Assembly: GCA_947495795.1 (NCBI GenBank) | Contig: CANMAI010000001.1 | Location: forward strand, 496,001-560,000 | Length of the DNA stretch: 64,000 nucleotides | Direction: 5' to 3' | Origin: an uncultured Paracoccaceae bacterium | Lineage (GTDB): Bacteria > Pseudomonadota > Alphaproteobacteria > Rhodobacterales > Rhodobacteraceae | Shown here: positions 50,052-58,505 of the stretch, in pieces | Layout of the letters: each line of letters begins with the position of its first letter | Numbering within the stretch: the stretch's first letter is position 1 | The notes under the pieces: generated by a model | Told to the model about the DNA's origin: nothing | Databases searched by the model: none | The model's input: the letters and a program-made list of their open reading frames with translations, nothing else | Translations under genes and position numbers: made by a program

Positions 50052-51626
50052 CTAAAATATGTGATCCGCGCCGATGATGCCATGGCCGCGATCTTCGATG
50101 TAGTAGCCATCCACGAAGGGATTATCGCTTTGGGCGGTTACCCAGCCCGTGCGGCCCTCCAGAAAGTCAGCGGCCTCCGCATCCTTGCGGATATCGAACC
50201 AGTGGCTGCCATTATCGGCGATCTGGATGCTGCGCTCCAGCGGGGTGTCATCGCTTTCGCGCCAGATCTTGAGGTTTACGTTGGCCTCTCTAAAGCCTTC
50301 AAGCACGGGGCTGATGTTGGAGAGAACAAGCATTGAGCCGCCGCGATTGACGATAGGCGCCCATTTGAAGGTGCCCGGTTTGTCGAGGAGTTTGATGTTG
50401 GGCACCTTGGCCGCGAAGCAGATGTTGCTGGGAATATCGTGCTTGGCCGGGTTGCCGAGATTGAGGCCGAACTTCAGCCGCGCCGGAAGCCTTCCTTCGC
50501 CCCTGAGCGTGATGCGCACATAGCTGTTGCTCTCCGCCTTGAAGCCGATCTCGTTCAGCATTTTCGCGATATCGAGATAGCGAAGGCGTTGGGCATCACC
50601 CTTTATCTCCGCACATTCGGGAATGCGCGCCAGATGGGTGCCATCCGGGGCGAAGAGATCGAGATCGCAGGCGATATCGGATGGTGCAAAGATCGGATAG
50701 ATCGCTAGCTGCGTATAGGCCCCATCTTCGGCAAAGAGAGGGAAGACAACAACGCTGTCAGCAAGGATGGCCGGGTCCGGATTTGTCCAGTAGGCGGCCT
50801 CATCTGTCTGGTGCTGCGTGTCGTAGTAGGAGTGCGTGATCGACGTGTTGGACCAGCCCGCATCGAAATTGCCTGCCACAAAGCGCGGAAAGAAGCCCTG
50901 AAGATCGTGGCGGATCTTGGCCGTGCCCTTCTCGCCGCCAAGGAAATCCTTCTCTTCACCATCCATCAGGAAGAGAAATTTCGTCTCATATGGTGCTATG
51001 CTGCCCAACGGCAGGCTTTTGGTGCGGGTTTCACCGTTCGTGTTGATGATCTCCACGTCCACCGATTGCTCGTCAATCGCGAAAGGGCCGTTGACGAAGG
51101 AGATATAGGGGTGAAAGCCGGGATCGGGCGAAAGATCGAAACCTGTCTCCGGTACGGCAATTGCGGAAGCCTCCTTCAGATCTTCAAAATCATTGTAGAT
51201 CCGCCCGCAGGTGTGGACGAATGTAGCACTTTCCTCTGAATTGAAGCAGACGACGAAGGCCGGATAGGGGAACACCATATCCTGCGTGGAGAATACCTCG
51301 ATCTCTATGGAGCCTCTGAAGTCGTCTTCCCTTCCAATCTCCTCCAGGAGATCCTGCACGGAGATGCGGTAGGCCCGTACTTCATTGATCACTCTGAAAT
51401 TTCGATTGATCACCTCGCCGCCTTCGCTGCGCAGCGTGGCGAGAAGCGAGATTTCCTTCATGTTCCGCTTCAGAAGCCAGTAGCCCATGAAGAGAATATC
51501 CGTTCCCATCGATTCATTGACAACGCAGGGAAAGACAGCCGAGGAGCGGACAACCGGTTTCTTGCGCGGATCAATGGCCTCTCCGAAAGACTTGGTGGAG
51601 GTCAAATGGTCGGCGTAGGTCTTCAT
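50052..51626 (-). CDS. unrecognised 524-residue protein
   Basis: I do not recognise this protein. It is a full-length, well-coded frame of 524 residues with no signal peptide or membrane helix. It starts MKTYADHLTSTKSFGEAIDP and ends DGYYIEDRGHGIIGADHIF. It is rich in aromatic and acidic residues, with several GFFPRFVAGNFDAGWSNTS-like beta-strand stretches and conserved-looking Cys in FPCVVNES, TCGRIYND, PSNICFAAK. Composition and pattern suggest a beta-sandwich cytosolic or non-classically exported protein. It is divergent from dnaK and isolated from other genes. Confidence 0.7.
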   Translation of the reverse strand: MKTYADHLTSTKSFGEAIDPRKKPVVRSSAVFPCVVNESMGTDILFMGYWLLKRNMKEISLLATLRSEGGEVINRNFRVINEVRAYRISVQDLLEEIGREDDFRGSIEIEVFSTQDMVFPYPAFVVCFNSEESATFVHTCGRIYNDFEDLKEASAIAVPETGFDLSPDPGFHPYISFVNGPFAIDEQSVDVEIINTNGETRTKSLPLGSIAPYETKFLFLMDGEEKDFLGGEKGTAKIRHDLQGFFPRFVAGNFDAGWSNTSITHSYYDTQHQTDEAAYWTNPDPAILADSVVVFPLFAEDGAYTQLAIYPIFAPSDIACDLDLFAPDGTHLARIPECAEIKGDAQRLRYLDIAKMLNEIGFKAESNSYVRITLRGEGRLPARLKFGLNLGNPAKHDIPSNICFAAKVPNIKLLDKPGTFKWAPIVNRGGSMLVLSNISPVLEGFREANVNLKIWRESDDTPLERSIQIADNGSHWFDIRKDAEAADFLEGRTGWVTAQSDNPFVDGYYIEDRGHGIIGADHIF

Positions 51627-51922
51627 CTTTGTACTCCGGAGGTGTCTGCGTTTGCTGGCTTATACAGTTTAAGATGCGAAGGGTCGAATGGAAGCAGGGG
51701 CGGCCTTATCCTTGCCCGCAGCCGACGATATTTTTCCATTGTGGCGATTGCAGGACAGATTCCGCAACCTGAGCGGAGCGTGACGCTTGCAGCCTCCGCA
51801 GGCCAACCCTATATAGCCCGTCAGACAGTGCGCCCCAAGGGGCGTGCTTATCGTTGGGATGAGGGACGGGGGCTGCTCCGCAGACCCGCACCTCGCAATC
51901 GCCGAAGAAGAAGGACAGGATC
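51627..51922. other. intergenic region upstream of dnaK
   Basis: 296 bases between divergent genes. It contains the heat-shock-type promoter at 51786-51815 and presumably the promoter of the unrecognised gene. No small gene is visible. Confidence 0.6.
51786..51815 (+). promoter_or_regulatory. probable sigma-32 (RpoH) promoter for dnaK
   Basis: CTTGCA (51786-51791), 16 bases, CCTATATA (51808-51815). This matches the alphaproteobacterial RpoH pattern (CTTG in the -35, CYTATNT-like -10). It is 107 bases before the dnaK start. Confidence 0.55.
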
Positions 51923-53839
51923 ATGTCGAAGGTAATTGGGATTGATTTGGGAACCACGAACTCCTGCGTGGCCATTATGGATGGCAGTGCAGCGAAGGTT
52001 GTGGAGAATTCTGAGGGCGCGCGCACCACGCCTTCTATCGTAGCGTTCACCGAAGATGAGCGCCTTGTGGGCCAGGCTGCCAAACGGCAGGCCGTAACGA
52101 ACCCCGAGAACACGGTTTTCGCTGTTAAGCGGCTGATCGGCCGCCGGATCGATGATCCGATGGTGAAAAAAGACAAGGACATGGTGTCTTACAACATCGT
52201 GGACAGCGGCAATGGCGACGCATGGGTTGAGGCGCGCGGTGAGAAGTACTCCCCGTCTCAGATCTCTGCCTTCACGCTGGGCAAGATGAAAGAGACGGCC
52301 GAGGATTACCTTGGCCAGGCCGTCACGCAGGCCGTGATCACGGTGCCTGCCTATTTCAACGATGCGCAGCGCCAGGCAACGAAAGATGCGGGCAAGATTG
52401 CCGGGCTTGAAGTTTTGCGGATCATCAACGAGCCGACCGCGGCTGCTCTGGCTTATGGGCTGGATAAAGAGGGCGACAAGACAATCGCCGTTTATGACCT
52501 TGGCGGCGGTACGTTCGATGTTTCGATCCTTGAGATTTCCGACGGCCTGTTCGAAGTGAAATCCACCAACGGGGACACGTTCCTCGGCGGGGAAGACTTC
52601 GACATGCGGATCGTTGAGTATCTTGCGGGCGAGTTCAAGAAAGAGAACGGCGTAGACCTCACGAAAGACAAGATGGCGCTGCAGCGGCTGAAGGAAGCGG
52701 CCGAGAAGGCGAAGATCGAGCTTTCCTCTTCCACGCAGACCGAGATCAACCAGCCCTTCATCTCCATGGATCCGGACACACGCCAGCCCCTGCACCTTGT
52801 GCTGAAGCTGACACGTGCCAAGCTGGAAAGCCTTGTGGGCGATCTGATCACACGTTCCATGAAGCCGTGCAAGGAAGCGCTGAAGGATGCCGGGATTGCC
52901 ACATCCGAGATCGATGAGGTTGTGCTCGTCGGCGGGATGACCCGTATGCCGAAAGTTGCGGCAGAGGTTACGAAGTTCTTCGGGAAAGAGCCGCACAAGG
53001 GTGTGAACCCGGATGAGGTTGTGGCGATGGGTGCGGCCATTCAGGCCGGTGTGCTTCAGGGCGACGTGAAAGACGTTGTTCTTCTGGATGTGACGCCTCT
53101 CTCGCTCGGGATTGAAACACTCGGTGGTGTATTCACGCGTCTGATCGACCGGAACACGACTATTCCAACGAAGAAGTCCCAGACCTTCTCCACGGCTGAA
53201 GACAACCAGAATGCCGTGACGATCCGCGTGTTCCAGGGTGAGCGCGAGATGGCGACGGACAACAAGATGCTCGGCCAGTTCAATCTGGAAGACATCCCGC
53301 CGGCACCGCGTGGGCTGCCCCAGATCGAGGTGACGTTCGACATTGATGCCAACGGTATCGTCAGCGTTTCCGCGAAGGACAAGGGCACCAACAAGGAGCA
53401 GAAGATCACCATCCAGGCCTCTGGCGGGCTTTCCGATGATGATATCGAGCGCATGGTGAAAGAGGCCGAGGAAAATGCCGAGGCCGATAAGGAGAAGAAA
53501 GAGCTTGTCGAAGCCAAGAACCAGGCGGAAAGCCTGATCCACGGCACCGAGAAGTCGGTTGAGGAGCACGGTGAGAAATGCGATCCGACAACGATTGAGG
53601 CCATCGAGATGTCGATCCGGAACCTCAAGGAAGTGGTAGACGGCGATGATGCCGGGCTGATCAAGACGCGCTGTCAGGATGTGACAGAGAGCGCGATGAA
53701 GCTGGGCGAGGCGATCTACAAGGCGCAGGCCGAGGAAAGCGAGGCTGCTCAGGCCGCTTCCGAAGAAGAGCCTTCGCCGGTGGATGACGACATTGTCGAT
53801 GCCGACTTCGAAGATCTGGACGATCAGAAAAAAGCCTGA
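51923..53839 (+). CDS. dnaK: molecular chaperone DnaK (Hsp70)
   Basis: DnaK binds exposed hydrophobic segments of proteins in an ATP-driven cycle with DnaJ and GrpE. The 638-residue protein has [16 protein letters not shown] (6-21), [21 protein letters not shown], the linker [14 protein letters not shown] and the C-terminal acidic tail [18 protein letters not shown] that ends close to the EEVD-like motif of bacteria. A heat-shock promoter is upstream; dnaJ follows after 73 bases, with a small hairpin between. Confidence 0.98.
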   Translation: MSKVIGIDLGTTNSCVAIMDGSAAKVVENSEGARTTPSIVAFTEDERLVGQAAKRQAVTNPENTVFAVKRLIGRRIDDPMVKKDKDMVSYNIVDSGNGDAWVEARGEKYSPSQISAFTLGKMKETAEDYLGQAVTQAVITVPAYFNDAQRQATKDAGKIAGLEVLRIINEPTAAALAYGLDKEGDKTIAVYDLGGGTFDVSILEISDGLFEVKSTNGDTFLGGEDFDMRIVEYLAGEFKKENGVDLTKDKMALQRLKEAAEKAKIELSSSTQTEINQPFISMDPDTRQPLHLVLKLTRAKLESLVGDLITRSMKPCKEALKDAGIATSEIDEVVLVGGMTRMPKVAAEVTKFFGKEPHKGVNPDEVVAMGAAIQAGVLQGDVKDVVLLDVTPLSLGIETLGGVFTRLIDRNTTIPTKKSQTFSTAEDNQNAVTIRVFQGEREMATDNKMLGQFNLEDIPPAPRGLPQIEVTFDIDANGIVSVSAKDKGTNKEQKITIQASGGLSDDDIERMVKEAEENAEADKEKKELVEAKNQAESLIHGTEKSVEEHGEKCDPTTIEAIEMSIRNLKEVVDGDDAGLIKTRCQDVTESAMKLGEAIYKAQAEESEAAQAASEEEPSPVDDDIVDADFEDLDDQKKA

Positions 53840-53856
53840 TTGATGGGCACGTGCGG

Positions 53857-53882
53857 CTGGCCTTCCCTTTCGGGCGGGCCAG
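53857..53882 (+). terminator. hairpin between dnaK and dnaJ
   Basis: CTGGCC (53857-53862) pairs with GGCCAG (53877-53882) around an inner CCC-TTTC-GGG stem, followed by TTTGCCGTTTT. Probably a partial terminator that lowers dnaJ expression relative to dnaK, as in other bacteria. Confidence 0.45.
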
Positions 53883-53912
53883 TTTGCCGTTTTATCGGAG
53901 GCTTTTGAGACG

Positions 53913-55058
53913 ATGGCAAAAGCAGACTATTACGATTTATTGGGTGTGGAAAAATCAGCTTCGGAAGCGGAGCTGAAGAAGGCGTATCGCAAGAAGGCGA
54001 TGGAGCTGCACCCCGACAGAAACGCCGACAAGCCTGATGCCGAGGCCCAGTTCAAGGAAGTGAACGAAGCCTATGATGTGCTGAAGGATGCCGACAAGAA
54101 GGCGGCCTATGATCGCTTTGGTCATGCTGCGTTCGAGAATGGCGGCGGTGGCGGCCAGCGCGGTGGCTTTCAGGGCGGCAATGCCGATTTTGCGTCCGCG
54201 TTTTCGGATGTGTTCGACGATCTTTTCGGCGGTTTTGCGGGCGGCGGGCAGCGCGGCGGCCAGCGCCGTGCGGTGCGCGGCTCGGATCTGCGCTACAATC
54301 TGCGGGTTTCCCTGGATGAGGCCTACAAGGGCAAGCACGCCAATCTGACCGTGCCTTCCTCCGTTGCGTGCGAGGTGTGCAATGGCACCGGCGCCGAGAA
54401 CGGTGCGGAGCCTTCCACCTGCCCCACCTGTACGGGCATGGGCAAGGTGCGCGCGCAGCAGGGTTTCTTCACGGTGGAGCGCACATGCCCCACTTGTCAG
54501 GGCCGTGGTCAGATCATCAAGAACCCCTGTGGGTCCTGTGCCGGTGCCGGTCGTGTGAAGAAGGATCGCTCACTTTCTGTCAACATCCCGCAAGGGGTGG
54601 AAACGGGCACGCGCATCCGGCTGGCCGGTGAGGGCGAGGCCGGGCAGCGTGGTGGACCTTCGGGCGATCTTTATATCTTCATCGAGGTCGAGGATCACGA
54701 GATCTTTGAGCGGGACGGCACGAATCTTTACTGTCGCATCCCCGTTTCCATGACAACCGCCGCGATGGGCGGAGAGCTGGAAGCGCCGACAGTGGACGGC
54801 GGCCGCAGCCGCGTGAAGGTGCCCGCCGGTGTGCAAACCGGCAAACAGCTGCGCCTGCGTGGCAAGGGTATGCCCACACTGCGCGGCGGTTCCTACGGTG
54901 ATCTCTATATAGAACTTGCCGTGGAAACGCCGGTGAACCTGACGGCGCGCCAGAAGGATTTGCTGAAGGAATTCGAGGCGGAGGCTGCGAATAACAGCCC
55001 TGAGACACAGGATTTCTTCAGTCGTGTGAAAAGCTTCTGGGATGGGATGAAGGGCTGA
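53913..55058 (+). CDS. dnaJ: co-chaperone DnaJ (Hsp40)
   Basis: The 381-residue protein has the J domain (1-70) with YYDLLGV and HPD, a Gly/Phe-rich linker, four CxxCxGxG zinc repeats ([32 protein letters not shown]) and two C-terminal substrate-binding domains. It stimulates the DnaK ATPase and delivers substrates. The ATG at 53913 follows CGGAGGC. Confidence 0.97.
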   Translation: MAKADYYDLLGVEKSASEAELKKAYRKKAMELHPDRNADKPDAEAQFKEVNEAYDVLKDADKKAAYDRFGHAAFENGGGGGQRGGFQGGNADFASAFSDVFDDLFGGFAGGGQRGGQRRAVRGSDLRYNLRVSLDEAYKGKHANLTVPSSVACEVCNGTGAENGAEPSTCPTCTGMGKVRAQQGFFTVERTCPTCQGRGQIIKNPCGSCAGAGRVKKDRSLSVNIPQGVETGTRIRLAGEGEAGQRGGPSGDLYIFIEVEDHEIFERDGTNLYCRIPVSMTTAAMGGELEAPTVDGGRSRVKVPAGVQTGKQLRLRGKGMPTLRGGSYGDLYIELAVETPVNLTARQKDLLKEFEAEAANNSPETQDFFSRVKSFWDGMKG

Positions 55059-55074
55059 CAGCCCGGCATATTGC

Positions 55075-55106
55075 GCTGCCCGCAAATCATAGCGACTGCG
55101 GGCAGC
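55075..55106. terminator. hairpin between dnaJ and the convergent DUF899 gene
   Basis: GCTGCCCGCA (55075-55084) and TGCGGGCAGC (55097-55106) form a perfect 10-bp stem with a 12-base loop. No T-run on either strand, but the location between convergent stops suggests a bidirectional terminator or 3'-end stabiliser. Confidence 0.55.
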
Positions 55107-55128
55107 AAAACTTCAGAGCGTCTTTCCG

Positions 55129-55821
55129 CTAAACATATTCATCATGCCTTTTGATCCATGCCTGACTGTACGGCAGAGCGTCTTCATCGCGTCCGTTGGG
55201 CGTGAGATCCAGCAAGTGATAGGCGCCATTCAGCATATCCAGCCCGCGGCCATAAGTGGAGTAGCTGTGGGCAACACGATCGCCGCCAAGGCTATAGAAC
55301 ACGCTTAAGCCCGGGCTTTCGCCTGCATAGGGCTTCTTGCCGTAATTGTAGCCATTGCCCTCCATTGCGCCTTCCGCGTTGAAGCTCACACCGAAATCCT
55401 CGCCAAAATTCGTGCTGAGTGTAGAGACCCAGGGCACGCTCCACCCCATCCGCTTGCGGTAGGCGAGCAGCGTTTCCAGTGGTGCGTTGGAGGCCAGCAC
55501 GAGTGCAGTGTTGCGGGCGGCGAGATGCGCTTCGATCCCTTCGAAATTGTCTGCCCAGAAGGAGCAGCTTGGGCAGCCGTTTTCCCAATCTGGGCCGAAC
55601 ATGAAGTGGTAGACAAGCAGTTGCTGCGCGCCGCCGAAAAGCTGCGACAGCGTTTTTGGCCCCTCTTCGCTTTCGAAAACATAACGAGTGGTAATCTCGA
55701 CCATTGGCAATGCGCCCCGACGGATTGTCAGCGCGTCGCGGGATTTGGTGAAGGCTTTCTCTTCCTTCAGAAGGGAAACACGCTCTTTCAGCCAGGTTTC
55801 ACGATCTACGAGATTGGGCAT
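55129..55821 (-). CDS. DUF899 thioredoxin-like protein
   Basis: The 230-residue protein is of the DUF899 family (thioredoxin fold, related to AhpC/TSA). It shows the family start ETWLKERVSLLKEEKAFTKSRDALTIRRGALPMVEI, the redox-like CxxC (Cys83, Cys86 in GCPSCSFWAD) and the C-terminal HLLDLTPNGRDED. Substrate unknown. ATG 55821 gives the family N-terminus; the frame continues upstream into the operator region. It is divergent from an ArsR regulator with paired operators between, so it is probably controlled by it. Confidence 0.85.
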   Translation of the reverse strand: MPNLVDRETWLKERVSLLKEEKAFTKSRDALTIRRGALPMVEITTRYVFESEEGPKTLSQLFGGAQQLLVYHFMFGPDWENGCPSCSFWADNFEGIEAHLAARNTALVLASNAPLETLLAYRKRMGWSVPWVSTLSTNFGEDFGVSFNAEGAMEGNGYNYGKKPYAGESPGLSVFYSLGGDRVAHSYSTYGRGLDMLNGAYHLLDLTPNGRDEDALPYSQAWIKRHDEYV

Positions 55822-55860
55822 TGGAAAGGATCCTCTTTTCGGATTTGCAAAATGGCAAAC

Positions 55861-55918
55861 ACTCAACAATAATATTGACTATTACACGCTGCATATTTAG
55901 TCAACAACATTGTTGAGT
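55861..55918. promoter_or_regulatory. paired ArsR operators between DUF899 gene and arsR
   Basis: Two inverted copies of a 20-bp site, at 55861-55880 (ACTCAACAATAATATTGACT) and 55899-55918 (reverse complement ACTCAACAATGTTGTTGACT), 38 bases apart centre to centre; 17 of 20 bases agree. Each has a CAACAAT-type half-palindrome typical of winged-helix ArsR regulators. They lie immediately before arsR and 40 bases before the DUF899 gene. Confidence 0.8.
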
Positions 55919-55931
55919 ATTGGAGAACCCT

Positions 55932-56252
55932 GTGAGCGATCTGAACGCTGTCTTTTCCGCGTTGGGCGATGATACCCGCCGCGCCATCCTTCTGGGCCTG
56001 ATGGAGGGGGAGCAGCCGCTTTCTCAGGTGGCCCACCCTTTCGAGATGTCGCAAACCGCCGTTACGCGCCATGTGCGCGTGCTGGAGGATGCGGGCCTTG
56101 TGCGTGTGGAAAAGCGGGGGCGCGTGCGCCACTGCTCTCTGGTTGCCGCCCCGATGAGCGATGCCGTCTCGTGGCTGGAAGCCTACCGCCCCTTCTGGCA
56201 GGGTCGTTTTGAGGCGTTGGCACGCATGATTGCAGATGAGAAATCCGAATGA
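55932..56252 (+). CDS. ArsR family regulator (non-metal type)
   Basis: The 106-residue protein has the winged helix at about 5-75 (ALGDDTRRAILLGLMEGEQPLSQVAHPFEMSQTAVTRHVRVLEDAGLV) with no metal-binding ELCVCDL motif, so it does not sense metals in the classical way. The start is GTG at 55932 with GGAG six bases upstream; TTG at 55920 would lie on that site. The stop overlaps the SRPBCC gene (ATGA). This ArsR-SRPBCC pairing is common, with the partner as possible ligand binder. Confidence 0.88.
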   Translation: MSDLNAVFSALGDDTRRAILLGLMEGEQPLSQVAHPFEMSQTAVTRHVRVLEDAGLVRVEKRGRVRHCSLVAAPMSDAVSWLEAYRPFWQGRFEALARMIADEKSE

Positions 56253-56728
56253 TCGATGTTTTCCGTTCCCCTGCGGGCAGCAGCCCGGTGGTGGTGGAGG
56301 CGCTTTTTCCGGCTTCGCCAGAGCGCCTGTTTGATGCCTGGACCAAGGCGGAGGATCTGAAGCGCTGGTTTGGCAATGATCCTTCCCAGCTTGGCGATAT
56401 AGAGATCGACCTGCGCGAAGGCGGTGCCTGGCGGTTCTACATGTGTGTGGAGGCGGGCAGGCGCGAGTTTCTTGAGGGGTATTACCTCATTGTTCAACGC
56501 GCTGAGCTGCTGTCTTTCAGCTGGTGCCACACTGTTGAGATGGAGCCGGGCGCGGAACGCAAAACGCCGCCTTCGCAGGTGACGATCAGCTTCCAGGCTG
56601 AAGGGGCTGCCACGCGGATGCGGCTGGAACATCGGGAGATTGTGTTGGCGGACGGGCGGATTGGTGTGCGGCAAGGATGGATCAACAGCTTCGAGGCACT
56701 GGCTGCCATACTTGCCGGAGAGGGATAG
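56249..56728 (+). CDS. SRPBCC (AHSA1-type) domain protein
   Basis: The 159-residue protein has the START-like/SRPBCC fold: FPASPERLFDAWTKAEDLKRWFG near 20-42, a Trp-rich strand REGGAWRFYM, and C-terminal GWINSFEALAAIL helix. Such proteins bind hydrophobic ligands in a helix-grip fold. It is coupled to the ArsR gene by a four-base overlap. Confidence 0.87.
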   Translation: MIDVFRSPAGSSPVVVEALFPASPERLFDAWTKAEDLKRWFGNDPSQLGDIEIDLREGGAWRFYMCVEAGRREFLEGYYLIVQRAELLSFSWCHTVEMEPGAERKTPPSQVTISFQAEGAATRMRLEHREIVLADGRIGVRQGWINSFEALAAILAGEG

Positions 56729-56729
56729 C

Positions 56730-56748
56730 CGGGCCCTTCAAGGGCCCG
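56730..56748. terminator. hairpin between the SRPBCC gene and the copper chaperone gene
   Basis: CGGGCCCTTCAAGGGCCCG, a 9-bp inverted repeat in the 31-base gap between convergent genes. No T-run. Confidence 0.55.
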
Positions 56749-56759
56749 ACCATTTGCGT

Positions 56760-57260
56760 TCAGTTGGTTTTCGGTGCGCTGTGATCGCCATGTTTCATTG
56801 TGCCGTGCCCCATACCTTCCTTGCGGGCCATCACGGAAAAGTCGACCGTCATCTCGCCCGCTTGCTCGAAGATGAGCTTGACGGAATGGGTTTCCTCCAG
56901 CTTGAACGGCTCTTTCAGGCCCATGAACATGATGTGAAGCCCGCCCTGTTCCAGCGTGACGGTCTCGCCCGCCGGGATCTCGATGCCCTCTTCGAGATGC
57001 ATCATGCGGGCCACGCCATCGTCGGAAAATTCGGTTGTGTGCAGCATGGAGCGTGCAAAATCGACCTCCACCCCGATCAGGCGATCAGCGGCATCGCCAG
57101 TATTGGTGATGGAGAGATATCCGGCACCGGCTTTGGCCATGCGCATGGATTCCATCACATGCGGTTCAGAGATTTCGAGTTTTGCGCCGCCAGCAAGGGC
57201 TTGTGTGGCGGAAAGTGCGATAAGAGCCGCTGCGGCGAGCGGTTTGAGTGTGCGTAGCAT
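56760..57260 (-). CDS. periplasmic copper chaperone PCu(A)C
   Basis: The 166-residue protein has a Sec signal (1-23, ALA-G) and the PCu(A)C domain with the Cu(I) ligands in SMLHTTEFSDDGVARMMHLEE and GGLHIMFMGLKEP (His, Met, His, Met), and a His/Met-rich tail (MGHGTMKHGDH) that may bind more copper. PCu(A)C delivers copper to cytochrome oxidase. It is 42 bases downstream of the DUF2946-like gene, a frequent partner. Confidence 0.9.
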   Translation of the reverse strand: MLRTLKPLAAAALIALSATQALAGGAKLEISEPHVMESMRMAKAGAGYLSITNTGDAADRLIGVEVDFARSMLHTTEFSDDGVARMMHLEEGIEIPAGETVTLEQGGLHIMFMGLKEPFKLEETHSVKLIFEQAGEMTVDFSVMARKEGMGHGTMKHGDHSAPKTN

Positions 57261-57302
57261 GAGAATTCCTTCAGACTGACAGACAAGGTTTTTCGGGGTC
57301 TG

Positions 57303-57632
57303 TCAGGCAGGGGGTGAACGGGCGGAAGGGTGGCCCGGCGCTTTGTTGGTCGCAGTGATATTTGCCATTTGCCAGAGGGCCCGCCTGGCAACGCGCGCCG
57401 GAAGTTCCACTGCCAGGGGCGGCAGGTCAGCGCCCGCAGCAAGGCGGCATGCCTCGCAACCGCTGCCATGCGCAGTGATATCACTCTCGCCGCAAATCTC
57501 GGCGTCGAGCATGACAGCCGCCGCTTCAAGCGCCAGCGTATCCGCCTTTGCGGCATCATGCGCAAAGCCCAGGCTGGCCAGCGCGAGGGCCAGCAAGGCA
57601 ATGACGATCCGTTGGCGAAAGGCATGCAACAT
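57303..57632 (-). CDS. DUF2946-like exported protein
   Basis: The 109-residue protein has an N-terminal signal/membrane helix (about 8-24) and the pattern ICGESDITAHGSGCEACRLAAGADLPP with three Cys, as in the DUF2946 family found with copper genes. It is likely to work with the copper chaperone downstream; its exact role is not known. The start ATG 57632 is chosen because upstream codons belong to a long antisense frame. Confidence 0.7.
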   Translation of the reverse strand: MLHAFRQRIVIALLALALASLGFAHDAAKADTLALEAAAVMLDAEICGESDITAHGSGCEACRLAAGADLPPLAVELPARVARRALWQMANITATNKAPGHPSARSPPA

Positions 57633-57714
57633 GGCGCGACTGTATCCCTTCAACTGCGCCCTATGCAATCGGTGCGGCATCACGCCTTGTTGCGCAATGT
57701 GTATGATACTTGCG

Positions 57715-58320
57715 TCAGATACCCTCTTCCGGATCCACGGGGGGCGGATCGAAGGGCGGCAGATCGGGGGAAACGGGATCGATGGGAAGGGATGTATCAA
57801 GAGGTGTGGATACCTCTGCGGGCAGTTCTTCCACCGGTGCCACAGCGCCCGGCCCCTCCACGGGGGCACCGCTGCCTCCCAGTGAAAGCTCCGGCAGGTT
57901 TTCATCCGGCGCGGCTGCTTGAGAAACAGTGGGGATGCCATCCACCTTGCAGAGAGAAAGGGTGAGCGCTGCGGTGAACACCGTATCGCCCTCCGGCTCG
58001 TCGAGGCGGTGGAGCGTGTAGCGCACGGCCAGATCCTCGATCGGGCCATCAATACGCCGTTTGCCCCGCAGCCTTTTGACCCATACGAAACCCTTCGCCT
58101 GCGCCGCGTCGGACACAATGCAGGAGGCATAGCGCTCTGTTGTGATGCGGCGCGTGGGATTGGCGAGGCGGACCCGCACTTCCGCGAGGTTTTGCCGCGT
58201 GATGGAGAGATCGGCAAAGCGGTATTCCACCGCCTGATCCGCCTCTGTGGCTTTGGGCAGATCACCCTCGCATGCCAGGAGGGGCAGAAGGGCGAAGGGA
58301 AGGAGAAGGCGAAGCGCCAT
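57715..58320 (-). CDS. lipoprotein with Pro-rich C-terminus
   Basis: The 201-residue protein has a lipoprotein signal with lipobox LLAC (Cys17). The body has a small conserved domain (EYRFADLSITRQNLAEVRVRLANP, RYASCIVSDAAQAKGF) and from about 150 a Pro/Asp/Glu-rich tail (PLDTSLPIDPVSPDLPPFDP). Relatives occur in Rhodobacterales as hypothetical proteins. Function unknown. Confidence 0.72.
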   Translation of the reverse strand: MALRLLLPFALLPLLACEGDLPKATEADQAVEYRFADLSITRQNLAEVRVRLANPTRRITTERYASCIVSDAAQAKGFVWVKRLRGKRRIDGPIEDLAVRYTLHRLDEPEGDTVFTAALTLSLCKVDGIPTVSQAAAPDENLPELSLGGSGAPVEGPGAVAPVEELPAEVSTPLDTSLPIDPVSPDLPPFDPPPVDPEEGI

Positions 58321-58505
58321 GCGGACCTCTGAATGGTTCGGGGCGACCCTAGTGTATGCGCTTTTCCGATAGCAAGCCTGCAGCGTGGTGGCTCCGGGCT
58401 GCGTGTTCCCTGCGCCACGCCGTCGCGTTCGGGCATTTCCTGGCGGATCCGGGATGGAAGGCGGCGGCTTTGGCCCGTAAGGAGAGGAAAACAGGGGAGT
58501 GTGTG

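Noticed and set aside
51848-53569. 573-codon open frame antisense to dnaK
   Set aside because: A known artefact of the codon bias of highly expressed genes; dnaK is certain.
55920-55931. TTG start for the ArsR gene
   Set aside because: It would put the start on the ribosome-binding GGAG that serves the GTG at 55932.
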